DNA of 64,000 nt from Paenibacillus gyeongsangnamensis (GCF_027533625.1 NZ_JAQAGZ010000021.1:62001-126000), one strand, 5' to 3'. Positions 27,694 to 36,909 are shown, counted from the stretch's first letter. A program made the numbers and translations. Notes: a model not told the origin generated them from the sequence alone.

Positions 27694-28605
27694 TTACATA
27701 TTTTGCGCGAATACCTTGGCCTTAAATTCCAACCGTCTGCGGTGCAGAATCGGCTCCGTATAGCCGTTCGGCTGCTCATAGCCTTGGAAAACCAGCTAGC
27801 AAGCGGCTTGGAAGGCCACCGATTGCTCGTAATTGCCGGACATCGGACGGTATTCAGCGAACCACGTACCCAAGAATTCCCTGCGCATTGTTGTCCAGCT
27901 CCTGTTGAATTTCCTCGGGGCTCCATTGCGGAGCTTTTTCAACTGGGAAGTCCAAGATCTCATCTTGGTAATTGACTCTGATTTCTTTCAATTGGTTTTG
28001 CACCTTCGTGACATCCACTTGATGATAGTGAAGCGCGTGCAGTGTACCTGCAGTAGGGGAGGGCACCCATGCGGTATTGCAGCCGGCTTGGAGCTGGGCG
28101 ATTTTTTGCTTCAGCATTTCCTTCATCAGATCCGGCGTAGCCCACATGCCTTTACCGATCTGGGGCACGTCCCTGTAAGCCGCAGGCCAGCCCTACGCTG
28201 ACATTCGACCGCTCATAAGCGCAGCCATCGGGAGGACTTCATGCTGTTTTTGCGAATCATCGAACCTGCTTCCATGGAGGTGTGCATTTCGTCGCCGGTC
28301 CGGTCGAGGAAGCCCGTATTAATAAAGACGATCCGGTCCTTGACCTCCCGAATGCAGGCTTTCAAGTTCAAGGAAGTGCGACGTTCCTCATCCATCACGC
28401 TAATTTTCAGCGAATAACGTTTCAGCTCAAGCGAGTCTTCGACACGGTTAAAAAGCTCATTCGCAAACGCCACTTCCTCGGAGCCGCGCATTTTCAAGCT
28501 GGTTCGATCCTGACTCCCGCCCATATAGATGGATCGTTCTTTTCTCCGCTTCTTTTCGTACACGTGAAAAGAAGATCTCTCCGGCATCCGCGACACCTCC
28601 GCCAA
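27694..28605 (-). pseudogene. glcB: Malate synthase G gene, multiply broken
   Basis: Stretches of GlcB can be read in several minus-strand frames: EEVAFANELFNRVEDSL, DEERRTSLNLKACI, FINTGFLDRTGDEMHTSMEA, then SNVSVGLACGLQGRA, GKGMWATPDLM, TAWVPSPTAGTLHALHYHQV, GILGYVVR and QPNGYTEPILHRRRLEFKAK. There are at least two frameshifts (near 28210 and 28160), an internal deletion of about 60 residues after GYVVRW, one in-frame TAG in the C-terminal part, and the N-terminal half is missing. The enzyme condenses glyoxylate with acetyl-CoA to malate and would be the natural partner of glycolate oxidase. Confidence 0.88.
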
Positions 28606-28728
28606 GCCATCCGATCCAAAGCGACAAAGTCTTCCCTCCCCCTTATCTCGATGTCATGATTATGCTTATGTTATAGAATTTGAAAACATGTTTGGAGTTA
28701 ACTCACTTTGAGTTAAACCGTGCAATAT

Positions 28729-28763
28729 AAAAAGAGCCTTGTCCTAATCGACTTGGCTCTTTT
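28729..28763 (-). terminator. Rho-independent terminator after the primase-helicase remnant
   Basis: The arms AAAAGAGCC and GGCTCTTTT enclose a 16-base loop. The run of T/A on both sides makes it usable from either strand. It lies 60 bases after the helicase stop. Confidence 0.7.
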
Positions 28764-28822
28764 GCATTATCCTATAATTGAGATATTACCGGCAATTATC
28801 TATCTTAAATGTTACTTTCTCA

Positions 28823-30650
28823 TCAAAGGTTCATACCGTGATATCCCATCGCCTGATAACCCTTGACACGTTTTTTGTACATGGCCATAAGCAAAGGCAC
28901 CTGCAAGTCCACATAATCATAAATCTGTACGACCTGCTTACTCTGGTGAGCACGGTGGAGCCGCCCCGCATATTGCTGGAGAGTCCCTTTCCAGGAGATC
29001 GGATGAACTAAGAACAATGTATCTAGCCGAGCATCGTCAAAGCCCTCCCCGATTAATTTCCCAGTTGCTATAAATACCCGCTCTTCAGTATCGTCTTGCA
29101 CCAAAAACTGATATATCTCTTGAATGCTACGAGAGTTCACGCTTACTGGTAGACGAAAATCCGTATACCGAGGTACTACTTTATGTTCAAACCCTCGAGC
29201 TTGTGCTTGCGACTTAGCATCAATTTTGATTCGAATGGGACCACATTGCATTAATACGATCGGTTGATGTCCATCCTGCCGCGTTGGAGTTGCCGTTAAT
29301 CCCAATACATATTTGGCCTTCACTTTTTTCAATACTTGTTCGAAGCCGAACGCCGATACGTGATGGCACTCATCCACGATAATTTGGCCGTACTCCTCGA
29401 CGAAATCTTTAACGCTGCCCTTTTGATTTAAGCTTTGTATGATTGCAATATCCACGATACCCGTTCGCTTATCCTTGCCGCCACCAACAATGCCGATATT
29501 TTTCTTATCGAGATTAAGAAAAGTGCCGAGTCGCTCCCTCCATTGATCCATGAGCTCTCTTCTATGGACTGATACCAAAGTGTTTACCTTTCTGGAAGCA
29601 ATGATTGAGGCGGCTACTACTGTCTTTCCAAAAGCTGTTGTTGCGGATAAAATCCCCGTGTTGTGCGACAACATGGATCTAGCTGCACCGTCTTGTAACA
29701 TAGAAAGCGTTCCGTTAAAAGCAACATCTATTGTATTCCCTGGATTACGTCTTCCGAAATAACGGCTTCAATTTGATGAGTTTTCATTAAATCCATCATC
29801 TCAAAACAGCCCCTAGGAATGGCTATATATTGAACAAAATCCTCATAACATCCAATAACTCTTGGTTTACCATAAGTCGGCAGCCTCATTGCTTGTGTTT
29901 TATAAAAATCCGGATTTTGAAAGACAGCCAAACTTTGAATCCGATGGATGAAAGTCGGCGGTAAAGCCTTTTTTTCGATATAAATCATATTAGAAATAAC
30001 GACATTGACTTGGGATGGCAAGGAGTCTGAAATAACGGATGAGTGATCGTTTGATTCAGTTTGTATCCAAGGACTCTCATCAACTTCTTGATCATTCCAA
30101 GAGTGGATACCAAACGGGGATCCCCCCTTCGTTAGTTCGTAAATTATGCTCTGTACCCGATCTAGAGAAAGCTTTTCTACTCCTGAAAGATAGCGCCATT
30201 GATCATCATAGGGTCGAAATGCTTCATCTACAAATAAACTGTTCCCCTCCCGTCGGGGAATTCCCTGTAAAGGAAGAGCAATCAAATTCCCAAAGCCACC
30301 TTTAGGGAGCGTATCTTGATTTGGAAACAACCTATCATACGACTCTAAAGAAATCTGATAACGCCGCTCCATAGTCTTTGTTAATATAGCACTTCCCAGT
30401 TTCCTAGCGATGCTCGCTTCTACAGGTTGGCTAAAAAACAACCAGATATGTCCTCCATTCCCCGAACGAGATCGTTCAAGGGATGCAGAGATAAGCCATT
30501 CCTTACAAGTTTCCATCACCGCGGCGGCGTCTTGTTGCCAATTCTGCTTATCGAAATCCATTGCAAGAAACCAACAGGTTTCGTCTTGAAGCATGGGGTA
30601 GATACCAATGGTGCGGTTTACTTTAGCATCAAGGTGCCTGGAGATAATTT
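28823..30650 (-). pseudogene. TOTE-type archaeo-eukaryotic primase plus DEAD/DEAH helicase, broken
   Basis: The primase part (to about 29750) shows TIGIYPML, CWFLAMDFDK, LERSRSGNGGHIWLFF and LPKGGFGNLIALPLQG, the archaeo-eukaryotic primase of TOTE conflict proteins. The helicase part shows TTAFGKTVVAASIIAS (Walker A), IIVDECHH (DECH), GLTATPTR and IGEGFDDARLD with QYAGRLHR. A frameshift near 29750 separates the two parts; the linking sequence DVAFNGTLSMLQDGAA is in the helicase frame. About 75 residues between FLVQDD and TEERVFIATG, which include helicase motif IV, are missing. The N-terminal zinc-cluster region before SVTDEIIS is also missing. The gene cannot make a working protein. Confidence 0.82.
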
Positions 30651-30664
30651 CATCTGTAACGGAT

Positions 30665-30796
30665 TCAAACGTTTGATAAGTTGATCCTCGAAATGTTCCA
30701 TTCAAAAATTCCATGCCGATATATCTCTTCATTTTCAAAGGATTCGATAGGCACGTACTTTCGATCAAAAGTCATCTTATTGAATTTTTCTCGCAT
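30665..30796 (-). CDS. Short unrecognised ORF, probably a truncated N-terminus
   Basis: 43 residues from an ATG at 30796 with GGGGA six bases upstream, right after the SEC-C gene's stop. It reads KYVPIESFENEEIYRHGIFE and WNISRI. Its 3' part overlaps, in another frame, the apparent beginning of the primase reading frame, so that apparent beginning is an artefact. It looks like the head of a separate gene joined to the primase by a deletion near 30650. The family was not recognised. Confidence 0.4.
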   Translation of the reverse strand: MREKFNKMTFDRKYVPIESFENEEIYRHGIFEWNISRINLSNV

Positions 30797-30811
30797 TTCG
30801 GTTCCCCGTTC

Positions 30812-31606
30812 TTACTTCCCGCAGCACTTCTTATGCTTGAAACCGCTGCCACAAGGACAAGGTTCATTTCTACCAATCTTAGCACTTGTAACAGGCACTG
30901 CTTTTATCAAGGGTGGCAAGGTTGCTTTGGGGCGAGAAGCGTTCTTTGTTTTCATTTCATCAAGAACTTTCTGTCTCACTTCTGCCGCCTCTTGATGCAT
31001 TCCCATTTCCATAAATAAATCATCAAGTCGTTCCAATACATGAAACCGATCCTGGAGTCCTTCAATTTCAAGCGCCTTCTTTAATATTCTCATCGCCTTT
31101 TCATTATCTTTGTTCTTCTTAGCGAAAATTCCATATTGATCCGACCAACCAATCCAACCCCAACCTGAGGTAGGGGATTCTTCAAGATACTTTTGGAAGA
31201 GTCGTTCTCCTTCTTCAATTTCTTCCAAATCAAAATACGATTCGCATAAAGCCCATTTCATTCCCTCAAGATTTGGTTCACTTTTATCTTGGCATTTGGC
31301 TATATACGTGTTACAGAACTCGATTCGGGTTTGGGCAAAGCTACTAACTTCCTTAGAGGCATTACCCAGTTCCATTTCAAAATCAGTCGACCAATTATAA
31401 ATGCTCTGCATGCCATGAAATGCACCATCTAGATCTTCCATACTTATGCTGTCGTCTGCTTTCAAAACGGCATACATTTTGTTCCATAGCTCTCTCCATA
31501 CGCGAGCTGCTTCTACCGAGTTTCCTTGCATTGAATAGGTATATCCTTCTTGCATGAAGTCCTCCCATTCATTTTGTATCTCAGATTTCAATGTAAGTTT
31601 GCTCAT
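30812..31606 (-). CDS. SEC-C-tailed protein with TPR-like helical repeats
   Basis: About 264 residues from the ATG at 31606 (MSKLTLKSEI), seven bases after GGGAGG; the frame is open to 31672 without a better site. Residues 1-220 are helical with repeat-like pairs (AARVWRELWNKMY, EGERLFQKYLEESP, KAMRILKKALEIEG), resembling TPR-type scaffolds. The C-terminus is a SEC-C zinc motif, GRNEPCPCGSGFKHKKCCGK. SEC-C tails bind zinc and contact ribosomes or SecB in SecA; here the target is unknown. The next gene upstream has an almost identical tail. Confidence 0.82.
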   Translation of the reverse strand: MSKLTLKSEIQNEWEDFMQEGYTYSMQGNSVEAARVWRELWNKMYAVLKADDSISMEDLDGAFHGMQSIYNWSTDFEMELGNASKEVSSFAQTRIEFCNTYIAKCQDKSEPNLEGMKWALCESYFDLEEIEEGERLFQKYLEESPTSGWGWIGWSDQYGIFAKKNKDNEKAMRILKKALEIEGLQDRFHVLERLDDLFMEMGMHQEAAEVRQKVLDEMKTKNASRPKATLPPLIKAVPVTSAKIGRNEPCPCGSGFKHKKCCGK

Positions 31607-31794
31607 ACACAATCCTCCCGTTATATACATACTTAAAAAATGCACTTTACGTTTATTGAAACCATTGTTCATTTCGCTCGATAAATGCCAACCGTTATGA
31701 ATGGACTTACGACAGTTTCAAGCCTTATTTTATCGGATACACTCAATTTTACTGGCTTGGGGTTGCTTGACCAACGTTTATTCATACTTGTTCT

Positions 31795-32697
31795 TTACCT
31801 TCCACAGCATTTTTTATACTTCTCTCCACTGCCGCATGCACAAGGATCGTTGCGTCCGATCTTTTCAATCTTTACAGCAGGATTTCTTTTCGGTTCTTCG
31901 TAAACCGTACTACGTTCTTTCTTTGAATAGGAATTTGCTGATTTATTGAACCGATTATCTTGACGAAAGCAAGCCCATCCTTGTAGTTCCTTAATTGTGT
32001 CCGTTATAAGCTGAAACTTATAAGAACGTTGATTACTTCGTAAGACCTCTTCTTTTGTTTTCTTTAATGTTTTCTCAATGCTATCCATACCTATGACTAT
32101 GGCTTCAATAACCTGCTCTTCATACAAGCGCTGAATATCGGTATAAACCTCTTCAGGATAAAGATCGTCACAACAACATACGATCTCTGCATTCAAATAA
32201 TAGTTAGTCTCTGTAAGCTTGCCGTTCATTAGTTGCTTGAAATAGTTTATGACGAACTCTCTCGAGAGTTGACCGTTAAAAACCAGAACAACTAGAGCGA
32301 TCAATGCTTGTCCACGAGCGTACATATTTGCTTCCGGATTCTCGATTAACCGCAATAGCAAATCAATATTTCCATTGTATACAGACGCGAGTATTCTACC
32401 AATATCTTCAGTTATAGCATCTCCAAATATATTTTCACAAACATCACTAGGCATCGATAATAGATCAACCATGATCGGAAATAGCTCTTTCATCTGAAAC
32501 TGTGCCAAAAGATAATAAGCATAAATAAAATCAATTCGAGTCGGGCGATCTATCACCAGTGTATAATCTTCTTTTAGATCACCCATCATTTGAAGCAAAT
32601 AAGGAATGGCCTCTTCCTTGTGTTCAATAATCCGTTGCAACTCATCACGCGGAAAATTTCCATCATTATATCGAATAGTTTGTAATAATTGTTCCAT
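31795..32697 (-). CDS. DUF1186-like protein with SEC-C tail
   Basis: A 300-residue protein. The N-terminal 230 residues are helical and match the DUF1186 style of HEAT-like repeats (FPRDELQRIIEHKEEAIPYL, FIYAYYLLAQFQMKELFPIM, ARGQALIALVVLVFNG). A basic, Ser/Lys-rich linker of about 40 residues precedes the tail GRNDPCACGSGEKYKKCCGR. It is transcribed in the same direction as the other SEC-C gene, with about 190 bases between them, so it may have its own promoter. The function is unknown. It and its neighbour probably arose from one family of zinc-tailed scaffold proteins. Confidence 0.82.
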   Translation of the reverse strand: MEQLLQTIRYNDGNFPRDELQRIIEHKEEAIPYLLQMMGDLKEDYTLVIDRPTRIDFIYAYYLLAQFQMKELFPIMVDLLSMPSDVCENIFGDAITEDIGRILASVYNGNIDLLLRLIENPEANMYARGQALIALVVLVFNGQLSREFVINYFKQLMNGKLTETNYYLNAEIVCCCDDLYPEEVYTDIQRLYEEQVIEAIVIGMDSIEKTLKKTKEEVLRSNQRSYKFQLITDTIKELQGWACFRQDNRFNKSANSYSKKERSTVYEEPKRNPAVKIEKIGRNDPCACGSGEKYKKCCGR

Positions 32698-32818
32698 TAC
32701 CTTTAACCCCCAGAATAGTTAGCCTCTTATAAATATGAGTACCCTAATATATCTTATATAAATAAATGACTTTAAGCTAGTTTACGATCTCTCCCTTCTA
32801 ATTCATTATAAATATCTG

Positions 32819-32985
32819 TTAAATCATCGTGAAGGATCGCTCCAGGTAGGGAACCCTTCCGAATCGCCATTCTTCTACAAGCTTTGGAGAAAACTTCCCC
32901 ATCTTCAAGAATAAAGCTGGCTCGCATACCCTTTTTCCCGAATCAATTGATGCACCGTATGGCGAACCTTTTTTTGTAACTCTTG
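32819..32985 (-). pseudogene. Remnant of a small conserved protein (WRFGRVPYLER family)
   Basis: Two frames together read ELQKKVRHTVHQLIREKGYA, then ALFLKMGKFSPKLVEEWRFG and RVPYLER, a pattern I recall from short uncharacterised Bacillales proteins. An indel near 32915 separates the parts and the C-terminal half is gone (TAA at 32819). The recognition rests on memory of the WRFG.VPYLER core only. Confidence 0.5.
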
Positions 32986-33023
32986 TCTGTTCAAGACAAA
33001 CTACCCCTTTGATTGTGAAAAAG

Positions 33024-33345
33024 GATGATTATTTTTGTGCTCCAATTCTTAAAGGTATCCTTGAACCTTCGAAAAGGTTTGTAACCATTAAGAGCATCAA
33101 ACAACTTATCCTCTGGATCGAATTCGGTACGCCGGGCAAATATCGTCATCACATAGAACGCTTCATCAGAATCAATCTTTGGAATGTCTATGAAACGTTC
33201 TGCGTTTCCTCATTATCCCAGTCGATTCCTGGCTCCCCTGTATACCCTTCATCCATATCCACAATGACTTGTCCAGTATGCAGATCCAAGTAATACGGGT
33301 GCTCAAAGTTGTTATCCAAGTATGCGTCTATAAGAGCCTGTTTAA
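33024..33345 (-). pseudogene. UPF0158-family protein remnant
   Basis: The minus strand reads YYLDLHTGQVIVDMDEGY and then, one frame over, ERFIDIPKIDSDEAFYVMTI followed by FDALNGYKPFRRFKDTF. These are successive parts of UPF0158 proteins. Frameshifts lie near 33193 and near the 3' end. The 5' end runs into the left end of a decayed insertion sequence at about 33350, which replaced the N-terminus. Confidence 0.6.
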
Positions 33346-33369
33346 AAAGCGTGTAAAATCGGATAAAAA

Positions 33370-33449
33370 ACAAAAATGCACCTATGCGAAATATGGCAAA
33401 ATGGAGGTATCCCGACCGCCCAAAAAACCATTTTGCGAGGTGCATTTTC
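33370..33449 (+). repeat. Inverted repeat at the left end of a decayed insertion sequence
   Basis: AAAATGCACCT...CAAAATGG is followed about 20 bases later by the near-complement CCATTTTGCGAGGTGCATTTT. It ends at the ATG of the transposase remnant, so it is probably the leader hairpin or end structure of that element. Confidence 0.5.
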
Positions 33450-33904
33450 ATGGATTTGCAGCTTGAACTGTTACCTTACCATTACTTATAACACACTTGG
33501 ATTTGATGCGGAACTAATTGATTACATCGATCATGTGGATGACTCCATTGTGCTCGAGAAGATCGCTCCGCCTTATAAAAATGGCAGCATCCTCCAATTG
33601 ATCCAAGAATCTGCTTTCGGATGCATTATCTGTACTTTACACACCCGTAGATCTCCTCGTTTCGAGAACTGGTGAGGCAATTAAAAGAACCGAAAAATCA
33701 GGCATGGCGCAACTTTATCGGTGTCCGTAACATCGAAAAGGTGCCGGCTCACAGCTGCCTGAGCAACTTCCGAGCCAAGGTAAGCAACGAATTGTTTTAT
33801 GCCATTCTTTTTGACCTCATTACCCAGGCATTGAAGCTGAAAGACTTTCTGCTGCCGATGCTAACGGGCATCGACTCCAGGCCGATTTGGGCTAACGTCA
33901 GCTG
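33450..33904 (+). pseudogene. IS1182-like transposase remnant
   Basis: An ATG at 33450 opens MDLQLELLPYHYL and stops at once. Later frames read ELIDYIDHVDDSIVLEKIAP and RELVRQLKEPKNQAWRNFIG, then FRAKVSNELFYAILFDLI and IDSRPIWANVS, the N-terminal part of IS1182-like transposases up to the first catalytic Asp (DSRPIWAN). At least three frameshifts or stops are present and the C-terminal two thirds are missing. A hairpin (GGTGTTA/TAACACC, 33970-33988) follows. Confidence 0.6.
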
Positions 33905-34547
33905 AGGCCTTGATTTTACTGGGGGTTTGACGTTCTCATTTTGCTCTGATGTGGTGGTTCAAGACGGCTGGTGTTACGTTTTAACACCAACTTATCACCA
34001 ATTTTTCGGGGACCGTAAACTATAATAAATGCTTGTCAAAACAATATAATTCAGCAACATCAATTTTCTTCGGCAAGCGTATTTTTTCTTAATGAAAACC
34101 TAAACCTTCTTATGACCATCATTCTCTTTCGAATCATATCCAGACAGACAATTCTATATTTCGATCGAGGACATCCTGAACGTAGCTAATCGCCTCAGAA
34201 TGATTGATAACCTCGAAATGCTCCCGCTGCTTTTTACTGCCTAGTTTTCACATTCTCTAGCCTTTTCGCACGTTCGCGTTGCCGCGGCGAACGTCGGCCC
34301 ATTTCCGCAAAATAAAAGAAGACTAGAGCAGCGGCTCTGATCCTCAGAAAAAGTTATTAACAATGTTATTCGTTTTGTCCTATCTCAAATTCCCTTACCT
34401 TGCTTTGTAAATATTTATGATCGCCTTCTTGTCCGTAAATGCGTCCGCTCTCACGATCTTCGTGACTTTATTGAACTTGACGAATGAGTTCAGCCTCTTT
34501 CGATAGCCATCTGACATCCTGCAGAGATTCCCGTTCTCTTCCCGGTT
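33905..34547. other. Gene-poor stretch with unassigned coding debris
   Basis: No intact gene. The minus strand holds a short frame ending HSEAISYVQDVLDRNIELSV near 34145 and a frame at 34370-34552 (starting MKPGRERESLQDVRWLSKEA) broken by one TAA near 34477. Neither was recognised. A hairpin CGTTCGC/GGCGAACG lies near 34270. Confidence 0.4.
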
Positions 34548-34841
34548 TCATAGGCTGATTATCTCCGTACGTTTTTTTGAATCTACTTTGTCACACGTTT
34601 CCTCTTCGTTCTTGAAGACAAAATATAGCCCTTTAAATTGGCCCCATTCGACAGCCGGTCCAGCAAAAAGATTCAATGAGAGTAATCGCTCAATGTGGTC
34701 GATGATCTCGGTCTCTTTGGCATACCACCATTGCAACGGTTCCGGCCCTTGCTCCACAAAGAACTCCTCTATTCGATCCAGACACACATCAAATTCTTCC
34801 TTAAAAACAACTCCGAATGGCTGATTATCTTCTTCTGGCAC
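34548..34841 (-). CDS. Putative RelE/ParE-like toxin of an overlapping gene pair
   Basis: A 97-residue protein. FGVVFKEEFDVCLDRIEEFF and FKGLYFVF resemble the beginning and middle of ParE/RelE toxins (strand, two helices, strand). It overlaps the upstream gene by 17 bases, and in such pairs the antitoxin gene usually comes first, as here. The C-terminal end (KKRTEIISL) lacks the last strand expected in RelE-type toxins, so it may be truncated. The assignment is inferred from organisation and weak resemblance; the acidic composition (many Glu) argues against a classical basic toxin. Confidence 0.4.
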   Translation of the reverse strand: MPEEDNQPFGVVFKEEFDVCLDRIEEFFVEQGPEPLQWWYAKETEIIDHIERLLSLNLFAGPAVEWGQFKGLYFVFKNEEETCDKVDSKKRTEIISL

Positions 34842-35097
34842 TGCGTTTCTCCTTCAATTCACTGGCCGTGTACCCCTTCATGTCGGGATGATCGAGGTAT
34901 CTCTGCAGAGAAGCTTTCAGCTCAGGATAATCTTCAATTTCTTGGGCTAAATCCAGATCTGAATCATCTTCCGCGTCCGGGTCAAAGTTCTCCACTTCCA
35001 CAGAAACCAGCTTGCCCTCAATAACAAAAAGGCCTGATTGCTTGCCTTCCAGAGCATGTAAAAGCTCTTCTTTGGCTTGATCGCTTAAAGGGTTCAT
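34825..35097 (-). CDS. Small acidic protein, candidate antitoxin of the pair
   Basis: About 90 residues from the ATG at 35097 (MNPLSDQAKEELLHALEGKQ), with GAGGTGA upstream; the longer frame to 35145 lacks a site. It has a strand-rich N-terminal part (GLFVIEGKLVSVEVENF), a strongly acidic middle (DPDAEDDSDLD) and a basic end (LKEKRSARRR). Its 3' end overlaps the next gene by 17 bases, so both are co-translated. No known antitoxin DNA-binding motif was recognised. Antitoxin is a guess from gene order, size and charge. Confidence 0.4.
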   Translation of the reverse strand: MNPLSDQAKEELLHALEGKQSGLFVIEGKLVSVEVENFDPDAEDDSDLDLAQEIEDYPELKASLQRYLDHPDMKGYTASELKEKRSARRR

Positions 35098-35299
35098 GTC
35101 ACTCACCTCAAGTTCATTATAACAAAAATGAAGAATGTTGTTCAACGAAGCCGAGGTACTCGTACGAGCGCGTCAATTGCGGAACTGTCGAGCGAATTGG
35201 CTGAGTGGGAGCGAACTCGCAACCAGAGCCAAAAAGGTGTTGATTGGCAATTTACCACCGATGATGCCTGAGTCAAGTTAAAGTGGCTTTACCCACAAT

Positions 35300-35512
35300 T
35301 TAAGGGCGCACCGGAAGCCGCTCCAGTCCGCGGAAGCTAGACAACGAGTACCATTCCGCCGCCTCGGCGGCGGATACGTGCAATCGCCTCACGCCTCCGA
35401 CCAAGTGCTGAACGGCTATCTGCCCCTCCATTCGCGCCAGCGGTGCTAAATAGCCAAGACAGAAATGAATCCCCGCCGCAAACGCCAGATGCCTGTTCTG
35501 GGAGCGGTACAT
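35300..35512 (-). pseudogene. Cytochrome P450 C-terminal fragment
   Basis: The fragment holds the haem-binding signature NRHLAFAAGIHFCLG with the Cys ligand, then PLARMEGQIAVQHL, and ends FRGLERLPVRP, the C-terminal end of bacterial class I P450s. Two extra residues (YL) follow the signature. The N-terminal 330 residues are missing, and no start or ribosome site is present. Confidence 0.72.
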
Positions 35513-35607
35513 AAGTAGTAATTGTTGCCCATTGATCAGCTAACCCCCGTACAGTATGTATCGTAAAGGCCGATACCTCTTACTATAGTAGTTATTAGCC
35601 GACATTA

Positions 35608-35760
35608 CTACGACAAAATGGTAACCCACTGCAGGATTTTGAGTTTGTCCCGCTTGCGGTTACAAAACACAAACAGTGCCGAGGAGAACGGGTTCAGTGC
35701 AAACTGTTCCTGGACGATGGCGGCCAGGCCGTCAACGCTGCGCGGCTGCCAGCTCCTTTT
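35608..35760 (-). pseudogene. IS66 TnpB (orf2) remnant
   Basis: The minus strand reads RSVDGLAAIVQEQFALNPFS then ALFVFCNRKRDKLKILQW, the central part of the TnpB accessory protein of IS66 elements. Only about 45 residues remain and a TAG follows. No other IS66 gene is seen nearby. The rest of 35761-36057 shows no gene. Confidence 0.72.
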
Positions 35761-36057
35761 ACATGTTCACAAAATCATCTACTTTGGTGCCTAACTCACT
35801 TTATCAGTGAAGTTATCTAGGCAAAAGTAAGACAGGTTAAGACAGCTAAACCCTTACGGCTCTAAGGATTCCACGTTTTGTCTTACCGTCTTACCGAAAA
35901 AGATTATATAACCTATGTAAAAATGAGGGTAAATGAAACCCCTTCCTAAAAACCAGATCTTCGCTTTAAACGCAAGAAAGGCCCGCATATCAGCGTACTG
36001 GCAACTTAAAGCCCAATTTTAGCGCATTTGGCGCGCAAAGATCGAGGTTCTCTAACG

Positions 36058-36909
36058 TTATGGCTTTAAATTTCGCCAGCCATTATAATCATTAACAGAG
36101 ATGCCGGCATAGGATGGATGGAGATTCAACAAATGATCGATTTCGCGCATTTGTTCCTCCATAACAGACCGGCCGTCATCGTAGAAAGTTAAATACAGAC
36201 CCTCCGAAGTCGGATTGGTTTCCACGGCGACGAAGATCTTTTTGCCGAGACCGTCCGCCAAAGTGAGCTTGGTATCCGTGATGTCGACTACAGCCTGCGC
36301 TTGATCGCGATATGACATGAGAGTCACTTCGTTCATCAACTGAAAGACGGATTCAATCAAGGTGCCCCCTATAACGGGGACTATGATTTCGTCCACCCAG
36401 TACGGGAGGGTGCAACTAATGATTAATGAAGGATCCTGTGCCTCATTGGCAAACAGGGTTAAGGCATCCAGCCAGTTGGTTACGGTAGTATCCTGGTCCT
36501 GATACCATTCCGGCAGCAGGTACGGCTCGATATCGACCTGAATGCCGGTGAACCATTCATTGGCGGTTACGGAGCTGTTGTATGTTTTAACCCAATTGAC
36601 CAGACTGCTGATCCTTATTTGCTGATTGGGCAAAACCCAGTCCGGTGCCCCGTCCAGTGCGTGGATTTGAATGCCGGAGGACGTGGCCGACCTGATGAAA
36701 GCGCGATACGCGTACTTGGCAACGCTTGTATTCACCTGTAAGTAAATCCGGGTAATCTGCTGCCTTCGGGCGAATTGAAGCACGGCATTCCGGCCTGCAT
36801 TCGTATTAATCAATGTAGTATCCCACAGCCAGGTCGCTCTTGTTTTACCGGAAGGCAGGAAGGCCCCAGCATTATTCCCACCACTAAAATCTATTCCAAA
36901 CAAACGCAT
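36058..36909 (-). CDS. TIM-barrel glycoside-hydrolase-like protein of unknown function
   Basis: A 283-residue protein without signal peptide. It begins MRLFGIDFSGGNNAG and TRATWLWDTTLINTNAGRNA, followed by strand-end acidic residues typical of glycosidase barrels (GIQVDIEPYLLPEWYQ, VTLMSYRDQA, IFVAVETNP, GISVNDYNGWRNL). The DIEP, MSYR and VETNP motifs resemble GH18-like and related barrels, with Asp/Glu at the ends of strands 4 and 7. The upstream 240 bases hold no gene. It probably acts on a surface or spore polysaccharide, but the substrate is unknown. Confidence 0.72.
   Translation of the reverse strand: MRLFGIDFSGGNNAGAFLPSGKTRATWLWDTTLINTNAGRNAVLQFARRQQITRIYLQVNTSVAKYAYRAFIRSATSSGIQIHALDGAPDWVLPNQQIRISSLVNWVKTYNSSVTANEWFTGIQVDIEPYLLPEWYQDQDTTVTNWLDALTLFANEAQDPSLIISCTLPYWVDEIIVPVIGGTLIESVFQLMNEVTLMSYRDQAQAVVDITDTKLTLADGLGKKIFVAVETNPTSEGLYLTFYDDGRSVMEEQMREIDHLLNLHPSYAGISVNDYNGWRNLKP

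Noticed and set aside
30651..30768. N-terminus of the primase reading frame as real protein
   Set aside because: This part is out of frame with a better small ORF (30665-30796) and has no resemblance to the primase family; homology begins at SVTDEIIS.
33188..33451. 87-codon ORF as an intact gene
   Set aside because: Its N-terminal third is translated insertion-sequence DNA and the remainder is a frameshifted UPF0158 fragment.
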